The notes under the pieces were generated by a model. That model was not told where the DNA came from and did no database searches. It worked only from the letters and a program-made list of their open reading frames with translations. Of a stretch of 19,144 bases of DNA, positions 8,282-16,522 are shown in pieces. A program made the translations under genes and the position numbers. Each line of letters starts with the position of its first letter. Position 1 is the stretch's first letter. The stretch comes from Flavobacterium sp. UBA807 (lineage in GTDB: Bacteria > Bacteroidota > Bacteroidia > Flavobacteriales > Flavobacteriaceae). The stretch covers positions 1-19,144 of the forward strand of contig DBIH01000094.1 in assembly GCA_002296885.1 (NCBI GenBank). The letters are read 5' to 3'.

Positions 8282-9304
8282 CTAAAACAATCCGCCTTGA
8301 ATATTGGTATTGATTTTACCCAAATGTTTGTATGCCTTCTCGGTAACTTCTCTGCCTCTTGGGGTTCTGATGATAAATCCTTCTTTAATTAGAAATGGTT
8401 CATACACTTCCTCAATAGTTTCGCCGCTTTCGGAAACAGCGGTTGCCAAGGTTGACAATCCGACAGGTCCGCCTTTAAACTTATCAATAATGGTATTTAG
8501 GATTTTGTTGTCCATTTCATCCAAACCATGAGCATCAACATTTAGTGCCTTGAGCGAAAATCGGGCAATTTCTATGTCAATTTTGCCGTTGCCTTTTATT
8601 TGGGCAAAATCACGGACGCGACGCAAAAGCGCATTGGCAATACGAGGCGTTCCTCTGCTTCGCCCGGCTATTTCTATTGCTGCCTCCATAGAAATTGGTA
8701 CTTTTAAAATGCCTGAACTTCTTTGAACTATTGTGGTTAAAAGTTCGGTGTTATAATATTGTAATCTGCTTTGGATTCCGAAACGAGCACGCATTGGTGC
8801 TGTCAATAATCCGGAACGTGTGGTTGCTCCTACCAAAGTAAAAGGATTCAAATTGATTTGAACCGTTCTGGCATTTGGTCCGGATTCAATCATAATATCT
8901 ATCTTGAAATCCTCCATCGCCGAATAAAGATATTCTTCTACAACCGGACTTAAACGATGAATCTCATCAATGAATAAAACATCCCTGTCTTCAAGATTGG
9001 TTAACAATCCTGCCAAGTCGCCCGGCTTGTCTAAAACCGGTCCTGATGTGATTTTGATTCCAACGCCCAATTCATTGGCAAGGATATTAGCCAATGTAGT
9101 TTTTCCTAATCCCGGAGGTCCGTGAAATAAAGCATGGTCAAGTGCCTCATTTCTTTGATTGGCAGCTTCGACAAACACCTTTAAATTATCTAAAACCTGA
9201 TCCTGTCCTGTAAAATCTTCAAAGGATAATGGCCTCAACTTTTTTTCAAGGTCGAGTTCTTCTGGATTGTAATTGGAATTGGTTGGATTAAGATTTTCGT
9301 TCAT
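8282..9304 (-). CDS. ruvB: Holliday junction branch migration DNA helicase RuvB
   Basis: RuvB is the AAA+ hexameric motor that drives branch migration at RuvA-bound junctions. The 340 residues match the family length. Visible motifs are Walker [10 protein letters not shown] (62-70), Walker [10 protein letters not shown] with D113 and E114, sensor 1 GATTRSG (159-165), the arginine-finger region MRARFG (R174), sensor 2 [16 protein letters not shown] (R221) and a C-terminal winged-helix domain (about 260-330, including [17 protein letters not shown]). The ATG at 9304 is the only reasonable start: an in-frame TAA lies seven codons upstream with no ATG, GTG or TTG between, and the conserved [15 protein letters not shown] follows at about residue 20. 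It is separated from ruvA by maeB, queG and the P450 gene. Confidence 0.97.
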   Translation of the reverse strand: MNENLNPTNSNYNPEELDLEKKLRPLSFEDFTGQDQVLDNLKVFVEAANQRNEALDHALFHGPPGLGKTTLANILANELGVGIKITSGPVLDKPGDLAGLLTNLEDRDVLFIDEIHRLSPVVEEYLYSAMEDFKIDIMIESGPNARTVQINLNPFTLVGATTRSGLLTAPMRARFGIQSRLQYYNTELLTTIVQRSSGILKVPISMEAAIEIAGRSRGTPRIANALLRRVRDFAQIKGNGKIDIEIARFSLKALNVDAHGLDEMDNKILNTIIDKFKGGPVGLSTLATAVSESGETIEEVYEPFLIKEGFIIRTPRGREVTEKAYKHLGKINTNIQGGLF

Positions 9305-9308
9305 ACCA

Positions 9309-9316
9309 CAAATATA
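9309..9316 (-). promoter_or_regulatory. Candidate -7 box for ruvB, implying a leaderless mRNA
   Basis: Minus-strand TATATTTG is a perfect TAnnTTTG and is identical to the ruvA box. Only 4 bases separate it from the ruvB ATG, so a start site about 5 to 7 bases downstream would fall on or next to the A of ATG. No good -33 TTG at standard spacing is visible; the nearest TTTG is 13 bases upstream, which is short. Confidence 0.5.
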
Positions 9317-9336
9317 GCAAAGTTAGGAGCAAATAA

Positions 9337-9363
9337 AAATGCCTTTCTGTTGGAAAGGCATTT
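9337..9363 (-). terminator. Intrinsic terminator of the act-cox operon
   Basis: A perfect 11-bp stem (AAATGCCTTTC / GAAAGGCATTT) with a 5-base loop lies 18 bases after the coxA stop. On the minus strand the stem runs into TTATTT, giving a T-rich tail. It separates the respiratory operon from ruvB. Confidence 0.85.
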
Positions 9364-9381
9364 AATTTATATCTTCAATGA

Positions 9382-11181
9382 TTAGTGATGCAATTGTTCT
9401 TCACCCGGCTTCATTGGAACAGTCTGAGGAACAAAATCCTCATCCCATCCTGGTTTGCTGTAATCATAAGGCCATCTGTGAACGTGAGGAATTTCACCAG
9501 GCCAGTTTCCGTGCATATGCTCGATTGGTGCTGTCCATTCCAAAGTATTTGATCTCCATGGATTTTGAACTGTTTTCTTACCGTAGAAAATACTGCTAAA
9601 GAAGTTGTATAGGAATACCAATTGGAAAGCTCCACCAACTAAAGCAAATGTGGTAATAATTACGTTTACATTTTGCAAATCGTCAAATAACGGGAAGTTG
9701 GTATTGGTATAATATCTTCTTGGTAATCCGGCCATTCCGATAAAGTGCATCGGAAAGAATACTCCGTAAGCACACGTTGCAGTTACCCAGAAGTGGATAT
9801 ATCCTAAGTTTTTGTTCAACATTCTTCCAAACATTTTTGGGAACCAGTGATAAATTCCGGCAAACATTCCGTAAAGAGCAGAAATACCCATTACCAGGTG
9901 GAAGTGAGCAACTACGAAATACGTATCGTGAACATTGATATCCAAAGTGCTATCTCCTAAAATCAATCCTGTCAGACCTCCAGTGATGAAAGTAGAAACC
10001 AATCCGATTGAAAATAGCATCGCAGGATTTAACTGAAGGTTACCTTTCCATAATGTTGTGATGTAGTTGAATGCTTTTACCGCAGATGGTATCGCAATCA
10101 ATAAGGTTGTGAAGGTAAACACCGAACCAAGGAATGGGTTCATTCCCGAGATAAACATGTGGTGACCCCAAACAATTGTTGAAAGGAACGCAATTGCAAT
10201 AATTGACATAATCATCGCTCTGTAACCAAAGATTGGTTTGCGTGAGTTTGTTGCGATAATTTCAGATGTGATACCCAATGCAGGTAATAATACGATATAT
10301 ACCTCTGGATGTCCTAAGAACCAGAATAAGTGCTCGAACAACACAGGAGAACCTCCTTGATAGTGTAATACTTCACCGGCAATATAAATATCAGACAAGA
10401 AGAATGAAGTTCCGAAACTTCTATCCATAATCAACATCAATGCTGCAGAAAGTAATACCGGGAAAGAGATTACCCCGATAACAGCCGTAATGAAAAATGC
10501 CCAGATTGTTAATGGAAGTCTGGTAAAAGACATTCCTTTAGTTCTTAGGTTAATTACGGTAACGATATAATTCAACGATCCTAATAATGACGCCGCTATG
10601 AATATCGCCATGGATACTAACCAAAGTGTCATTCCTGTTCCTGAACCAGGAATTGCTTGTGGCAAAGCACTCAATGGCGGATAGATTGTCCATCCTGCAT
10701 TAGCCGGTCCTGATTCTACAAAAAGAGAAATAACCATAACTACACTCGAAACAAAGAACAGCCAGTACGAAATCATGTTCAAAAGTCCTGACGCCATATC
10801 GCGTGCTCCAATCTGAAGCGGAATCAATAAGTTACTAAACGTACCACTCAACGCTGCCGTCAATACGAAGAATACCATGATAGTCCCGTGAATCGTAACT
10901 AATGACAAGTAAGTTTCATTACTCATTACCCCTCCCGGAGCCATTCTTTCTCCAAGGAAAAAGCTGAATAATTTAAAAGATTCTTCAGGCCAAGCTAATT
11001 GCATTCTGAAAAGCATGGACATTCCAACACCTATAACTCCCATAACAATACCTGTAAGCAAATATTGTTTGGCAATCATTTTATGGTCAATACTAAAAAT
11101 ATATTTAGTAACGAATGTGTCTTTATGGTGGTGTTCGTGGTCGTCGTGACCGTGATCGTGATTGTGAGCTTCTGCTGACAT
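9382..11181 (-). CDS. coxA: Cytochrome c oxidase subunit I (aa3-type heme-copper oxidase)
   Basis: The catalytic subunit reduces O2 to water and pumps protons in the inner membrane. It has 599 residues with about 12 membrane spans. Ligands visible are H98 and H428 for the low-spin heme, H426 for the high-spin heme (VVAHFHLVMG), and H291, H340 and H341 for CuB (GHPEVYI, VWGHHMF). The cross-linked Tyr295 and Glu293 in HPEVY, Lys369 in PSAVKAF (K-channel) and Asp128 in ARDMASG (D-channel) place it in class A1. The N-terminus carries a histidine/aspartate-rich patch (residues 6-19, eight His) before the first span. It is the last gene of the operon, 26 bases after coxB and followed by a terminator. 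No subunit III gene is present in the window. Confidence 0.97.
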   Translation of the reverse strand: MSAEAHNHDHGHDDHEHHHKDTFVTKYIFSIDHKMIAKQYLLTGIVMGVIGVGMSMLFRMQLAWPEESFKLFSFFLGERMAPGGVMSNETYLSLVTIHGTIMVFFVLTAALSGTFSNLLIPLQIGARDMASGLLNMISYWLFFVSSVVMVISLFVESGPANAGWTIYPPLSALPQAIPGSGTGMTLWLVSMAIFIAASLLGSLNYIVTVINLRTKGMSFTRLPLTIWAFFITAVIGVISFPVLLSAALMLIMDRSFGTSFFLSDIYIAGEVLHYQGGSPVLFEHLFWFLGHPEVYIVLLPALGITSEIIATNSRKPIFGYRAMIMSIIAIAFLSTIVWGHHMFISGMNPFLGSVFTFTTLLIAIPSAVKAFNYITTLWKGNLQLNPAMLFSIGLVSTFITGGLTGLILGDSTLDINVHDTYFVVAHFHLVMGISALYGMFAGIYHWFPKMFGRMLNKNLGYIHFWVTATCAYGVFFPMHFIGMAGLPRRYYTNTNFPLFDDLQNVNVIITTFALVGGAFQLVFLYNFFSSIFYGKKTVQNPWRSNTLEWTAPIEHMHGNWPGEIPHVHRWPYDYSKPGWDEDFVPQTVPMKPGEEQLHH

Positions 11182-11207
11182 ATTAGGTTAACTTTTAAAT
11201 TTTATAA

Positions 11208-12392
11208 TTATTTCGTATCTGCTTTGGCAACCATATTAGAGTCGCTGCTTTTCGCAGAAGTTGAATCTTTTGACTGTGTTTCTTTTGCTTCGGCATCTTT
11301 TGCTTCAGTTGCTGCATTCTTAACTGCCTGAACAATTGTTTTAGGGGCGTTTTCCTTTAACCAAGCTGCATATTCCTGAGGCGTGTCCACTACAATTTTC
11401 ATTTGCATATTGTAATGAGATGCTCCACAAATTTTGTTACATAATAATAAATAATCAAATGTGTAAGGATCAAGTCCTTGTTGCCCTTTCGCAATCAGCT
11501 CTTGACTTTTCTTAGCTCTGATATCGTTGATTTTTGCTACTTTTTCAACCATTTCCGGTTTTTCTCTCATCTCTGCTGTTGTCATTGTTGGGATGAATGA
11601 GAAATTTGTCACCATACCAGGAACACAGTTCATTTGTGCTCTGAAGTGTGGCATATAAGCTGAGTGCAATACATCCTGAGAACGTAGTTTAAAAATAACT
11701 CTTCTTCCTTTACAAAGATGTAATTCAGTTGCAGTAAAATCGTCCTGTGCATTTGGATCTGACAAATCAACTCCAAGGTTATTTACACCTTCGATGTATC
11801 TTACGTTGGCTTTCCCTAATACGTCATCTGCTCCTGAATATCTTGCTTCCCATTTAAACTGTTGTGCATAAAGTTCGATAACGATCGCATCTTTATCATC
11901 TTTTTCAGAAACAAACATGATGTTTGTCCATGCATACAATCCGTAAAGAATTAATACCGCTAAAACGATAGCCGGAATGATACTCCATATAAATTCTAAC
12001 TTGTTACTGTCTGCAAAATAAAGTGCTTGTTGTCCTTGCCTTCCTCTGTATTTAAATGCAAAGTAATGCAACAATGCCTGAGTTATAGTTTGCACGATGA
12101 ATATAAGAACCAAGGTGATAACCATAAGACGGTCAATTTCAGGGCCATGTGCTGATGCTGAATCTCCTATTAAAGGGAAGTGACCATATTTTATAAGACA
12201 CCAGATTGTTGTAATGTAAATGAATATAAGAAAGGTAAACATCAAGTAACCATTGATTTTATTATCATTATCATTTGCAACTTGTGTATTGTTAACGTTT
12301 TTTCCAACCTGAGTCAAGTCGAATATCTTAGTTAACTGCCACAAGGCTACTGCCAATAAAACTACAACTATAAGTACCAAAAGAGTTGTCAT
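11208..12392 (-). CDS. coxB: Cytochrome c oxidase subunit II (CuA subunit)
   Basis: It receives electrons at the binuclear CuA centre and passes them to heme a. The 394 residues begin with hydrophobic spans at about 2-18, 46-68 and 88-112, then one at 134-158 before the periplasmic cupredoxin domain. That is more spans than the two of classical subunit II. CuA ligands are H243 (VLHSAYMPHF) and C318, C322, H326 and M329 in CNKICGASHYNM. In classical enzymes the loop is CxExC, where the Glu also binds Mg2+; here the position is Lys320. The stretch between PGM (258-260) and C318 is longer than in mitochondrial-type proteins and contains a charged segment. The C-terminus is a low-complexity Ala/Lys/Ser/Glu tail (about 358-394). 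There is no heme c domain. It lies between actF and coxA in one operon. Confidence 0.95.
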   Translation of the reverse strand: MTTLLVLIVVVLLAVALWQLTKIFDLTQVGKNVNNTQVANDNDNKINGYLMFTFLIFIYITTIWCLIKYGHFPLIGDSASAHGPEIDRLMVITLVLIFIVQTITQALLHYFAFKYRGRQGQQALYFADSNKLEFIWSIIPAIVLAVLILYGLYAWTNIMFVSEKDDKDAIVIELYAQQFKWEARYSGADDVLGKANVRYIEGVNNLGVDLSDPNAQDDFTATELHLCKGRRVIFKLRSQDVLHSAYMPHFRAQMNCVPGMVTNFSFIPTMTTAEMREKPEMVEKVAKINDIRAKKSQELIAKGQQGLDPYTFDYLLLCNKICGASHYNMQMKIVVDTPQEYAAWLKENAPKTIVQAVKNAATEAKDAEAKETQSKDSTSAKSSDSNMVAKADTK

Positions 12393-12411
12393 TTGTAATT
12401 TACTTTAAATA

Positions 12412-13935
12412 TTAATAATGAAAATGTTTACTTTCTTCGATAAACGGATTACGTTTCGGAACCAACGGTGCTTTTGTCAATGCACTGAATACTACAAAAA
12501 TGAATAATCCTAAGAAGAATAATACTGATGAAATTTCAGGTATTCCGATGAACCAATTTTCTCCAACTGTTCCAGGCATAATCATATTGAAGAAATCAAC
12601 ATAGTGACCTAACAATATAACCGTTCCACCCATAACGACAATCCATGCTACACGTTTGAAATCGGTATTGATCAAAAGCAGGATTGGGAAAACAAAGTTC
12701 ATGACTACAGCACCCCAGAAAGTGATAGTGTAATGATCGATTCTCATTGCGAAATATGTTATCTCTTCCGGAATGTTTGCATACCAGATCAACATAAATT
12801 GTGAGAACCATAAATATGTCCAGAAAACGCTGATACCAAACATGAATTTAGATAAATCATGTATATGGCTTGAATTTACGTTTTCTAAATAACCTTTAGA
12901 TTTTAAATATAAAGTAACCATTTGAATAGCAGTTATACCGCTTACAAAGAAGCTTGCAAAAACGTACCATCCGAAAAGTGTACTGAACCAGTGTGGGTCA
13001 ACAGACATAATCCAATCCCAAGACATAATCGATTCAGAAACAATAAAGAATACTAAGAATGCCGCAGACATTTTAAAATTCTTTTTGTAGTTATTATTAT
13101 CTTCAGATTCGTCCTGAGCCAAACAATTTTTTCTTGAATAGAATCGGTATAGATTCCAAACGGTTAAGAACAATATTGCTCTGATTATCCAGAAAGTGAA
13201 ATTTAAATATCCAGATTTTCCAGCGATAATTGGATCGTAATTTGAACTTCCCTTATCTGTTACCCCTTCAGCCATCCATGCAAATAAATGATTCATATGG
13301 AAACCCGATGCCAATAAGATAATTAAGAAAATAATAGAACCAGGTAACAGATAAGCAGTTACTCCCTGCATAACTCTAAACAATACCGGAGACCATCCAG
13401 CCTGTGCCACTTGTTGGATTCCGTAGAACGCTAATGCTCCCAATGAAATCAACATAAAGAATATACAAGCAACATATAAAGCCGCCCAAGGTTTGTTTTG
13501 TAATTGAGACAAAACGTGTTGTGCATGTTCTTTATGTTCCTCCAGATGTTTTACTGCGTCATCGTATTCGGCTCCTTTTTCAGTAACTTTTTCTGTATGA
13601 GCAGGCTCAGCAACTGCTACAGCTGCTAGAGTATCTTTTGCAATCGTATCATGAGCAGTTTCTGCTACAGCTTCTTCATGCTTAACAGCTGCAGAATCAA
13701 CAGTTGTTTTAGCAGCTTCTTCATGAGTTGCAGTTGCTTCGTGAGATTCAGCTTTCGCTTCTTCGTGTGCTGCTGTTGCTTCATGACCACCTTCGTGAGC
13801 TTCTTCCTCTTTTAGAATCTGCTCAACATCCTGAATGGTTTTTGGTGCTTTATAAAAACCATAGCCAATCCCAAGGATTCCAACAATCATCAGGACAAAA
13901 GAAAAGGTTTTTAATTTACTTGAAAATGTGTACAT
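12412..13935 (-). CDS. actF: Alternative complex III subunit ActF (quinol:cytochrome c oxidoreductase membrane subunit)
   Basis: ActF is one of two large NrfD-like membrane subunits of alternative complex III. The 507 residues show one hydrophobic span at 11-27, then a hydrophilic stretch of about 100 residues, then about nine further spans from residue 150. The hallmark IMSVDPHWFSTLFGWYVFAS is present. The hydrophilic stretch (about 43-145) is rich in His, Ala and Glu and has 12 histidines, which is unusual. It includes two 14-residue near repeats. Its likely location is one membrane face between spans 1 and 2. The gene lies 30 bases after actE and 19 before coxB. The ATG start fits the hydrophobic N-terminus. 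Family assignment is firm; the role of the insert is unknown. Confidence 0.93.
   Translation of the reverse strand: MYTFSSKLKTFSFVLMIVGILGIGYGFYKAPKTIQDVEQILKEEEAHEGGHEATAAHEEAKAESHEATATHEEAAKTTVDSAAVKHEEAVAETAHDTIAKDTLAAVAVAEPAHTEKVTEKGAEYDDAVKHLEEHKEHAQHVLSQLQNKPWAALYVACIFFMLISLGALAFYGIQQVAQAGWSPVLFRVMQGVTAYLLPGSIIFLIILLASGFHMNHLFAWMAEGVTDKGSSNYDPIIAGKSGYLNFTFWIIRAILFLTVWNLYRFYSRKNCLAQDESEDNNNYKKNFKMSAAFLVFFIVSESIMSWDWIMSVDPHWFSTLFGWYVFASFFVSGITAIQMVTLYLKSKGYLENVNSSHIHDLSKFMFGISVFWTYLWFSQFMLIWYANIPEEITYFAMRIDHYTITFWGAVVMNFVFPILLLINTDFKRVAWIVVMGGTVILLGHYVDFFNMIMPGTVGENWFIGIPEISSVLFFLGLFIFVVFSALTKAPLVPKRNPFIEESKHFHY
13702..13785 (-). repeat. In-frame tandem repeat within actF (two 42-base units)
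   Basis: Two adjacent 14-codon units encode HEATAAHEEAKAES (residues 51-64) and HEATATHEEAAKTT (65-78). Degenerate HEEA-like pieces continue downstream. The nucleotide copies differ at several synonymous positions, so this is an old duplication rather than a recent slippage product. Confidence 0.7.
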
Positions 13936-13965
13936 ATCTTTAACAATCTGTTCGTTCTACAATTA

Positions 13966-14523
13966 TTATTTGTTTTTAAGTTCAAGAACATAAGCAGCAA
14001 TCATCCAACGTTCTTTTTGGCTCAATTGATTAGCATAAGAACCCATCGAATTCAAACCATACGTTTCAACATGGAAAATACTTCCAATTGTAATTTGTCT
14101 GTCTTTATAGCTAGGAACTCCAAGGAATTTTTCCTGTTTAACCAATTTACCTTTACCATCTCCGGCTGTTCCGTGACAGATAGCACAGTAAATGTCAAAT
14201 AATTCTCCTGCTTTTTTCATATCAACCGCTGTAGAATCAAGTGGTGATTTTGTAATTGTTTTAGAGAAGTTATATCCTTCAGTCGTATTCGGTATTTCAT
14301 AAGGAACAAATCCTCTTTTGATTGAACCTGCCGGCGGAAGTTGTCCTACCTTACCGTGCAATCCTGTAGGTGAATTGAAAGCATCTGATTCTGCATTGGT
14401 CTCATAAGCAACCGATTCGTACATGTTTGGCATGTATTGATAGTTTGGTTTCGAATTATCTTTACAAGACGAAACGGAAACAACGATACCTAATACAAAT
14501 GTTATTTTAAGTAAACTTTTCAT
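13966..14523 (-). CDS. actE: Alternative complex III subunit ActE, monoheme cytochrome c lipoprotein
   Basis: ActE carries one heme c and relays electrons from the Fe-S/heme chain of alternative complex III towards the oxidase on the periplasmic side. The start is set at ATG 14523 (185 residues), which gives a lipoprotein signal MKSLLKITFVLGIVVSVSSC with lipidated Cys20, 7 bases after the actD stop. A longer frame from 14571 would overlap actD and put 16 extra residues before the signal. The heme motif is CAICH (113-117), and Met160 in GLNSMGSY is the likely sixth ligand. The N-terminal ~90 residues after the Cys contain the Pro-rich segment LPPAGSIKRGFVPYEIPNT, which precedes the cytochrome domain. 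Confidence 0.92.
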   Translation of the reverse strand: MKSLLKITFVLGIVVSVSSCKDNSKPNYQYMPNMYESVAYETNAESDAFNSPTGLHGKVGQLPPAGSIKRGFVPYEIPNTTEGYNFSKTITKSPLDSTAVDMKKAGELFDIYCAICHGTAGDGKGKLVKQEKFLGVPSYKDRQITIGSIFHVETYGLNSMGSYANQLSQKERWMIAAYVLELKNK

Positions 14524-14530
14524 ATCTATA

Positions 14531-15070
14531 TTAATGCTTATCATTTTCAACTTCAACAACTTTAACTTCAACTGCTCCGGTGCCTTTGAAGAATTTTACC
14601 AACTCATCTTCATTGTCTTTCACAGCAACTTCCATTAAGAAATGGTCATCAGTAGTTCTAACATCCGGGTTTTCTGCGTGTTTGAATGGCCATAATCTAC
14701 TTCTCATATAAAAAGTAATCACCATTAAATGCGCTGCGAAAAAGACAGTCATCTCAAACATTACCGGAACGAAAGCCGGCATATTTTTATAGTAAGCAAA
14801 ACTTGGTTTACCTCCAATATCCTGTGGCCAGTCCTGAATCATGATATAGTTCATCATTGTTGTTGCAACTGTTAAACCAATACATCCGTAGATGAAGGCG
14901 CAGATAGCTAAACGCGTTGGTTCAAGCCCCATAGCTTTGTCCAATCCGTGAACCGGAAAAGGCGTAAAAACTTCTTCGATGTGGTGATGTGCTTTTCTGG
15001 TTTGCTTTACGGCATCCATCAAAATATCATCATCATTGTATATAGCGTGTATAACTTTATTACTACTCAT
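14531..15070 (-). CDS. actD: Alternative complex III subunit ActD (DUF3341 family)
   Basis: A 179-residue membrane protein of the DUF3341 family found in alternative complex III operons, thought to be structural. The N-terminal cytoplasmic part starts KVIHAIYNDDDILMDAVKQT and contains the family stretch EEVFTPFPVHGLDKAMGL. Two spans follow at about 52-77 and 100-125, with PSFAYYKNMPAFVPVMFE between and into the second span. A soluble acidic C-terminus (about 130-179) ends the protein. It has no metal- or heme-binding motif. It lies 8 bases after actC and 7 before actE, consistent with co-translation. Confidence 0.93.
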   Translation of the reverse strand: MSSNKVIHAIYNDDDILMDAVKQTRKAHHHIEEVFTPFPVHGLDKAMGLEPTRLAICAFIYGCIGLTVATTMMNYIMIQDWPQDIGGKPSFAYYKNMPAFVPVMFEMTVFFAAHLMVITFYMRSRLWPFKHAENPDVRTTDDHFLMEVAVKDNEDELVKFFKGTGAVEVKVVEVENDKH

Positions 15071-15078
15071 AACAAATA

Positions 15079-16488
15079 TTAATGTTTTTCAGAATGATTG
15101 TGTCCTGCTTTTTCTCTTTCTCTTTTAAAGTTTTCTCCTGATGATTTCAAGATTGTCTTAACCTCTGCCTGAGCAATTACTGGGAATGTTCTGGCGTACA
15201 ATAAGAATAATACAAAGAAGAAACCAATAGTTCCGATAAATATTCCGATATCAACAAACGTTGGCTGGAACATTGTCCATGATGATGGTAAATAATCTCT
15301 GTGCAATGAAGTTACGATGATTACGAAACGCTCAAACCACATTCCAATATTTACGACAATCGAAATTATGAATGAGAACATAATACTTGTTCTCAATTTT
15401 TTGAACCACATAAACTGTGGCGAGAATACGTTACAAGTCATCATCGACCAATAAGCCCACCAGTAAGGTCCGGTAGCTCTGTTTAAGAATGCGTATTGCT
15501 CATATTCAACTCCTGAATACCAGGCTACGAATAACTCAGTGATATAAGCCACACCAACGATAGAACCCGTAATCATAATAATGATGTTCATTAATTCGAT
15601 GTGTTGGATAGTGATGTATGCTTCAAGATTGGATACTTTTCTCATGATGATAAGAAGTGTGTTTACCATCGCAAATCCTGAGAATACGGCTCCGGCAACG
15701 AAGTACGGAGGGAAGATGGTTGTATGCCATCCCGGAACTACTGAAGTAGCAAAGTCGAAGGATACGATTGTGTGTACAGAAAGTACAAGTGGCGTTGCTA
15801 AACCTGCAAGTACCAAAGATACTTCTTCAAAACGTTGCCAGTCTTTAGCTCTTCCGCTCCATCCGAACGAAAGAATAGTGTAGATTCTTTTTGTAAATGG
15901 AGTTACAGCTCTGTCTCTAAGCATTGCAAAATCAGGTAATAATCCTGTCCACCAGAAAACCAATGATACTGATAGATAGGTCGAGATTGCGAATACGTCC
16001 CAAAGAAGTGGCGAGTTGAAGTTTACCCAAAGTGAACCAAACTGATTCGGGATAGGTAAAACCCAGTACGCTAACCAAGGACGACCCATGTGGATGATTG
16101 GGAACAAACCTGCCTGGATTACAGAGAAGATTGTCATCGCTTCTGCAGAACGGTTAATCGCCATTCTCCATCTTTGACGGAATAATAAAAGTACAGCAGA
16201 AATAAGTGTTCCTGCGTGACCGATACCAACCCACCAAACGAAGTTAGTAATATCCCAAGCCCAACCAACTGTTTTATTCAGACCCCAAGATCCAATACCT
16301 GTTGAAATAGTGTAAATGATGCATGAAATTCCCCAAAGGAAAGCTATCAATGCGATAGAAAATACAGTCCACCATTGTTTATTAGCTCTTCCTTCTACAG
16401 GGGCAGCGACATCTACAGTTACATCGTGATATGATTTATCACCTATAACTAATGGTTTTCTAATGGGTGCTTCGTAATGAGACGACAT
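15079..16488 (-). CDS. actC: Alternative complex III subunit ActC (NrfD/PsrC-like quinol-binding membrane subunit)
   Basis: ActC is the NrfD-like integral membrane subunit that binds menaquinol next to the Fe-S chain of ActB. The 469 residues contain about ten hydrophobic spans. Recognisable conserved stretches are GIGHAGTLISAVLLLFRQRW, RSAEAMTIFSVIQAGLFPI, HMGRPWLAYWVLP and ATGPYWWAYWSMM. The polar residues in GHAGT and HMGRPW are typical of this family's quinol region; the exact site is inferred. The N-terminal ~35 residues are hydrophilic, with no signal peptide, and the C-terminal tail is basic (FKREREKAGHNHSEKH). It follows actB after 34 bases and precedes actD by 8. Confidence 0.94.
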   Translation of the reverse strand: MSSHYEAPIRKPLVIGDKSYHDVTVDVAAPVEGRANKQWWTVFSIALIAFLWGISCIIYTISTGIGSWGLNKTVGWAWDITNFVWWVGIGHAGTLISAVLLLFRQRWRMAINRSAEAMTIFSVIQAGLFPIIHMGRPWLAYWVLPIPNQFGSLWVNFNSPLLWDVFAISTYLSVSLVFWWTGLLPDFAMLRDRAVTPFTKRIYTILSFGWSGRAKDWQRFEEVSLVLAGLATPLVLSVHTIVSFDFATSVVPGWHTTIFPPYFVAGAVFSGFAMVNTLLIIMRKVSNLEAYITIQHIELMNIIIMITGSIVGVAYITELFVAWYSGVEYEQYAFLNRATGPYWWAYWSMMTCNVFSPQFMWFKKLRTSIMFSFIISIVVNIGMWFERFVIIVTSLHRDYLPSSWTMFQPTFVDIGIFIGTIGFFFVLFLLYARTFPVIAQAEVKTILKSSGENFKREREKAGHNHSEKH

Positions 16489-16522
16489 AATCCTTTATTT
16501 CTTAATTAATTATTTTTTAATA

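Noticed and set aside
8282..9304. ruvB as a possibly mobile or duplicated copy because it is far from ruvA
   Set aside because: All motifs are intact and its composition matches its neighbours. Separated ruvA and ruvB are common in Bacteroidota.
13702..13785. Repeats in actF as a CRISPR-like array
   Set aside because: They are contiguous, in-frame, coding and without spacers.
14524..14571. Longer ActE reading frame starting at 14571
   Set aside because: It would overlap actD by 41 bases and place 16 basic/hydrophobic residues before a clear lipoprotein signal; ATG 14523 is the better start.
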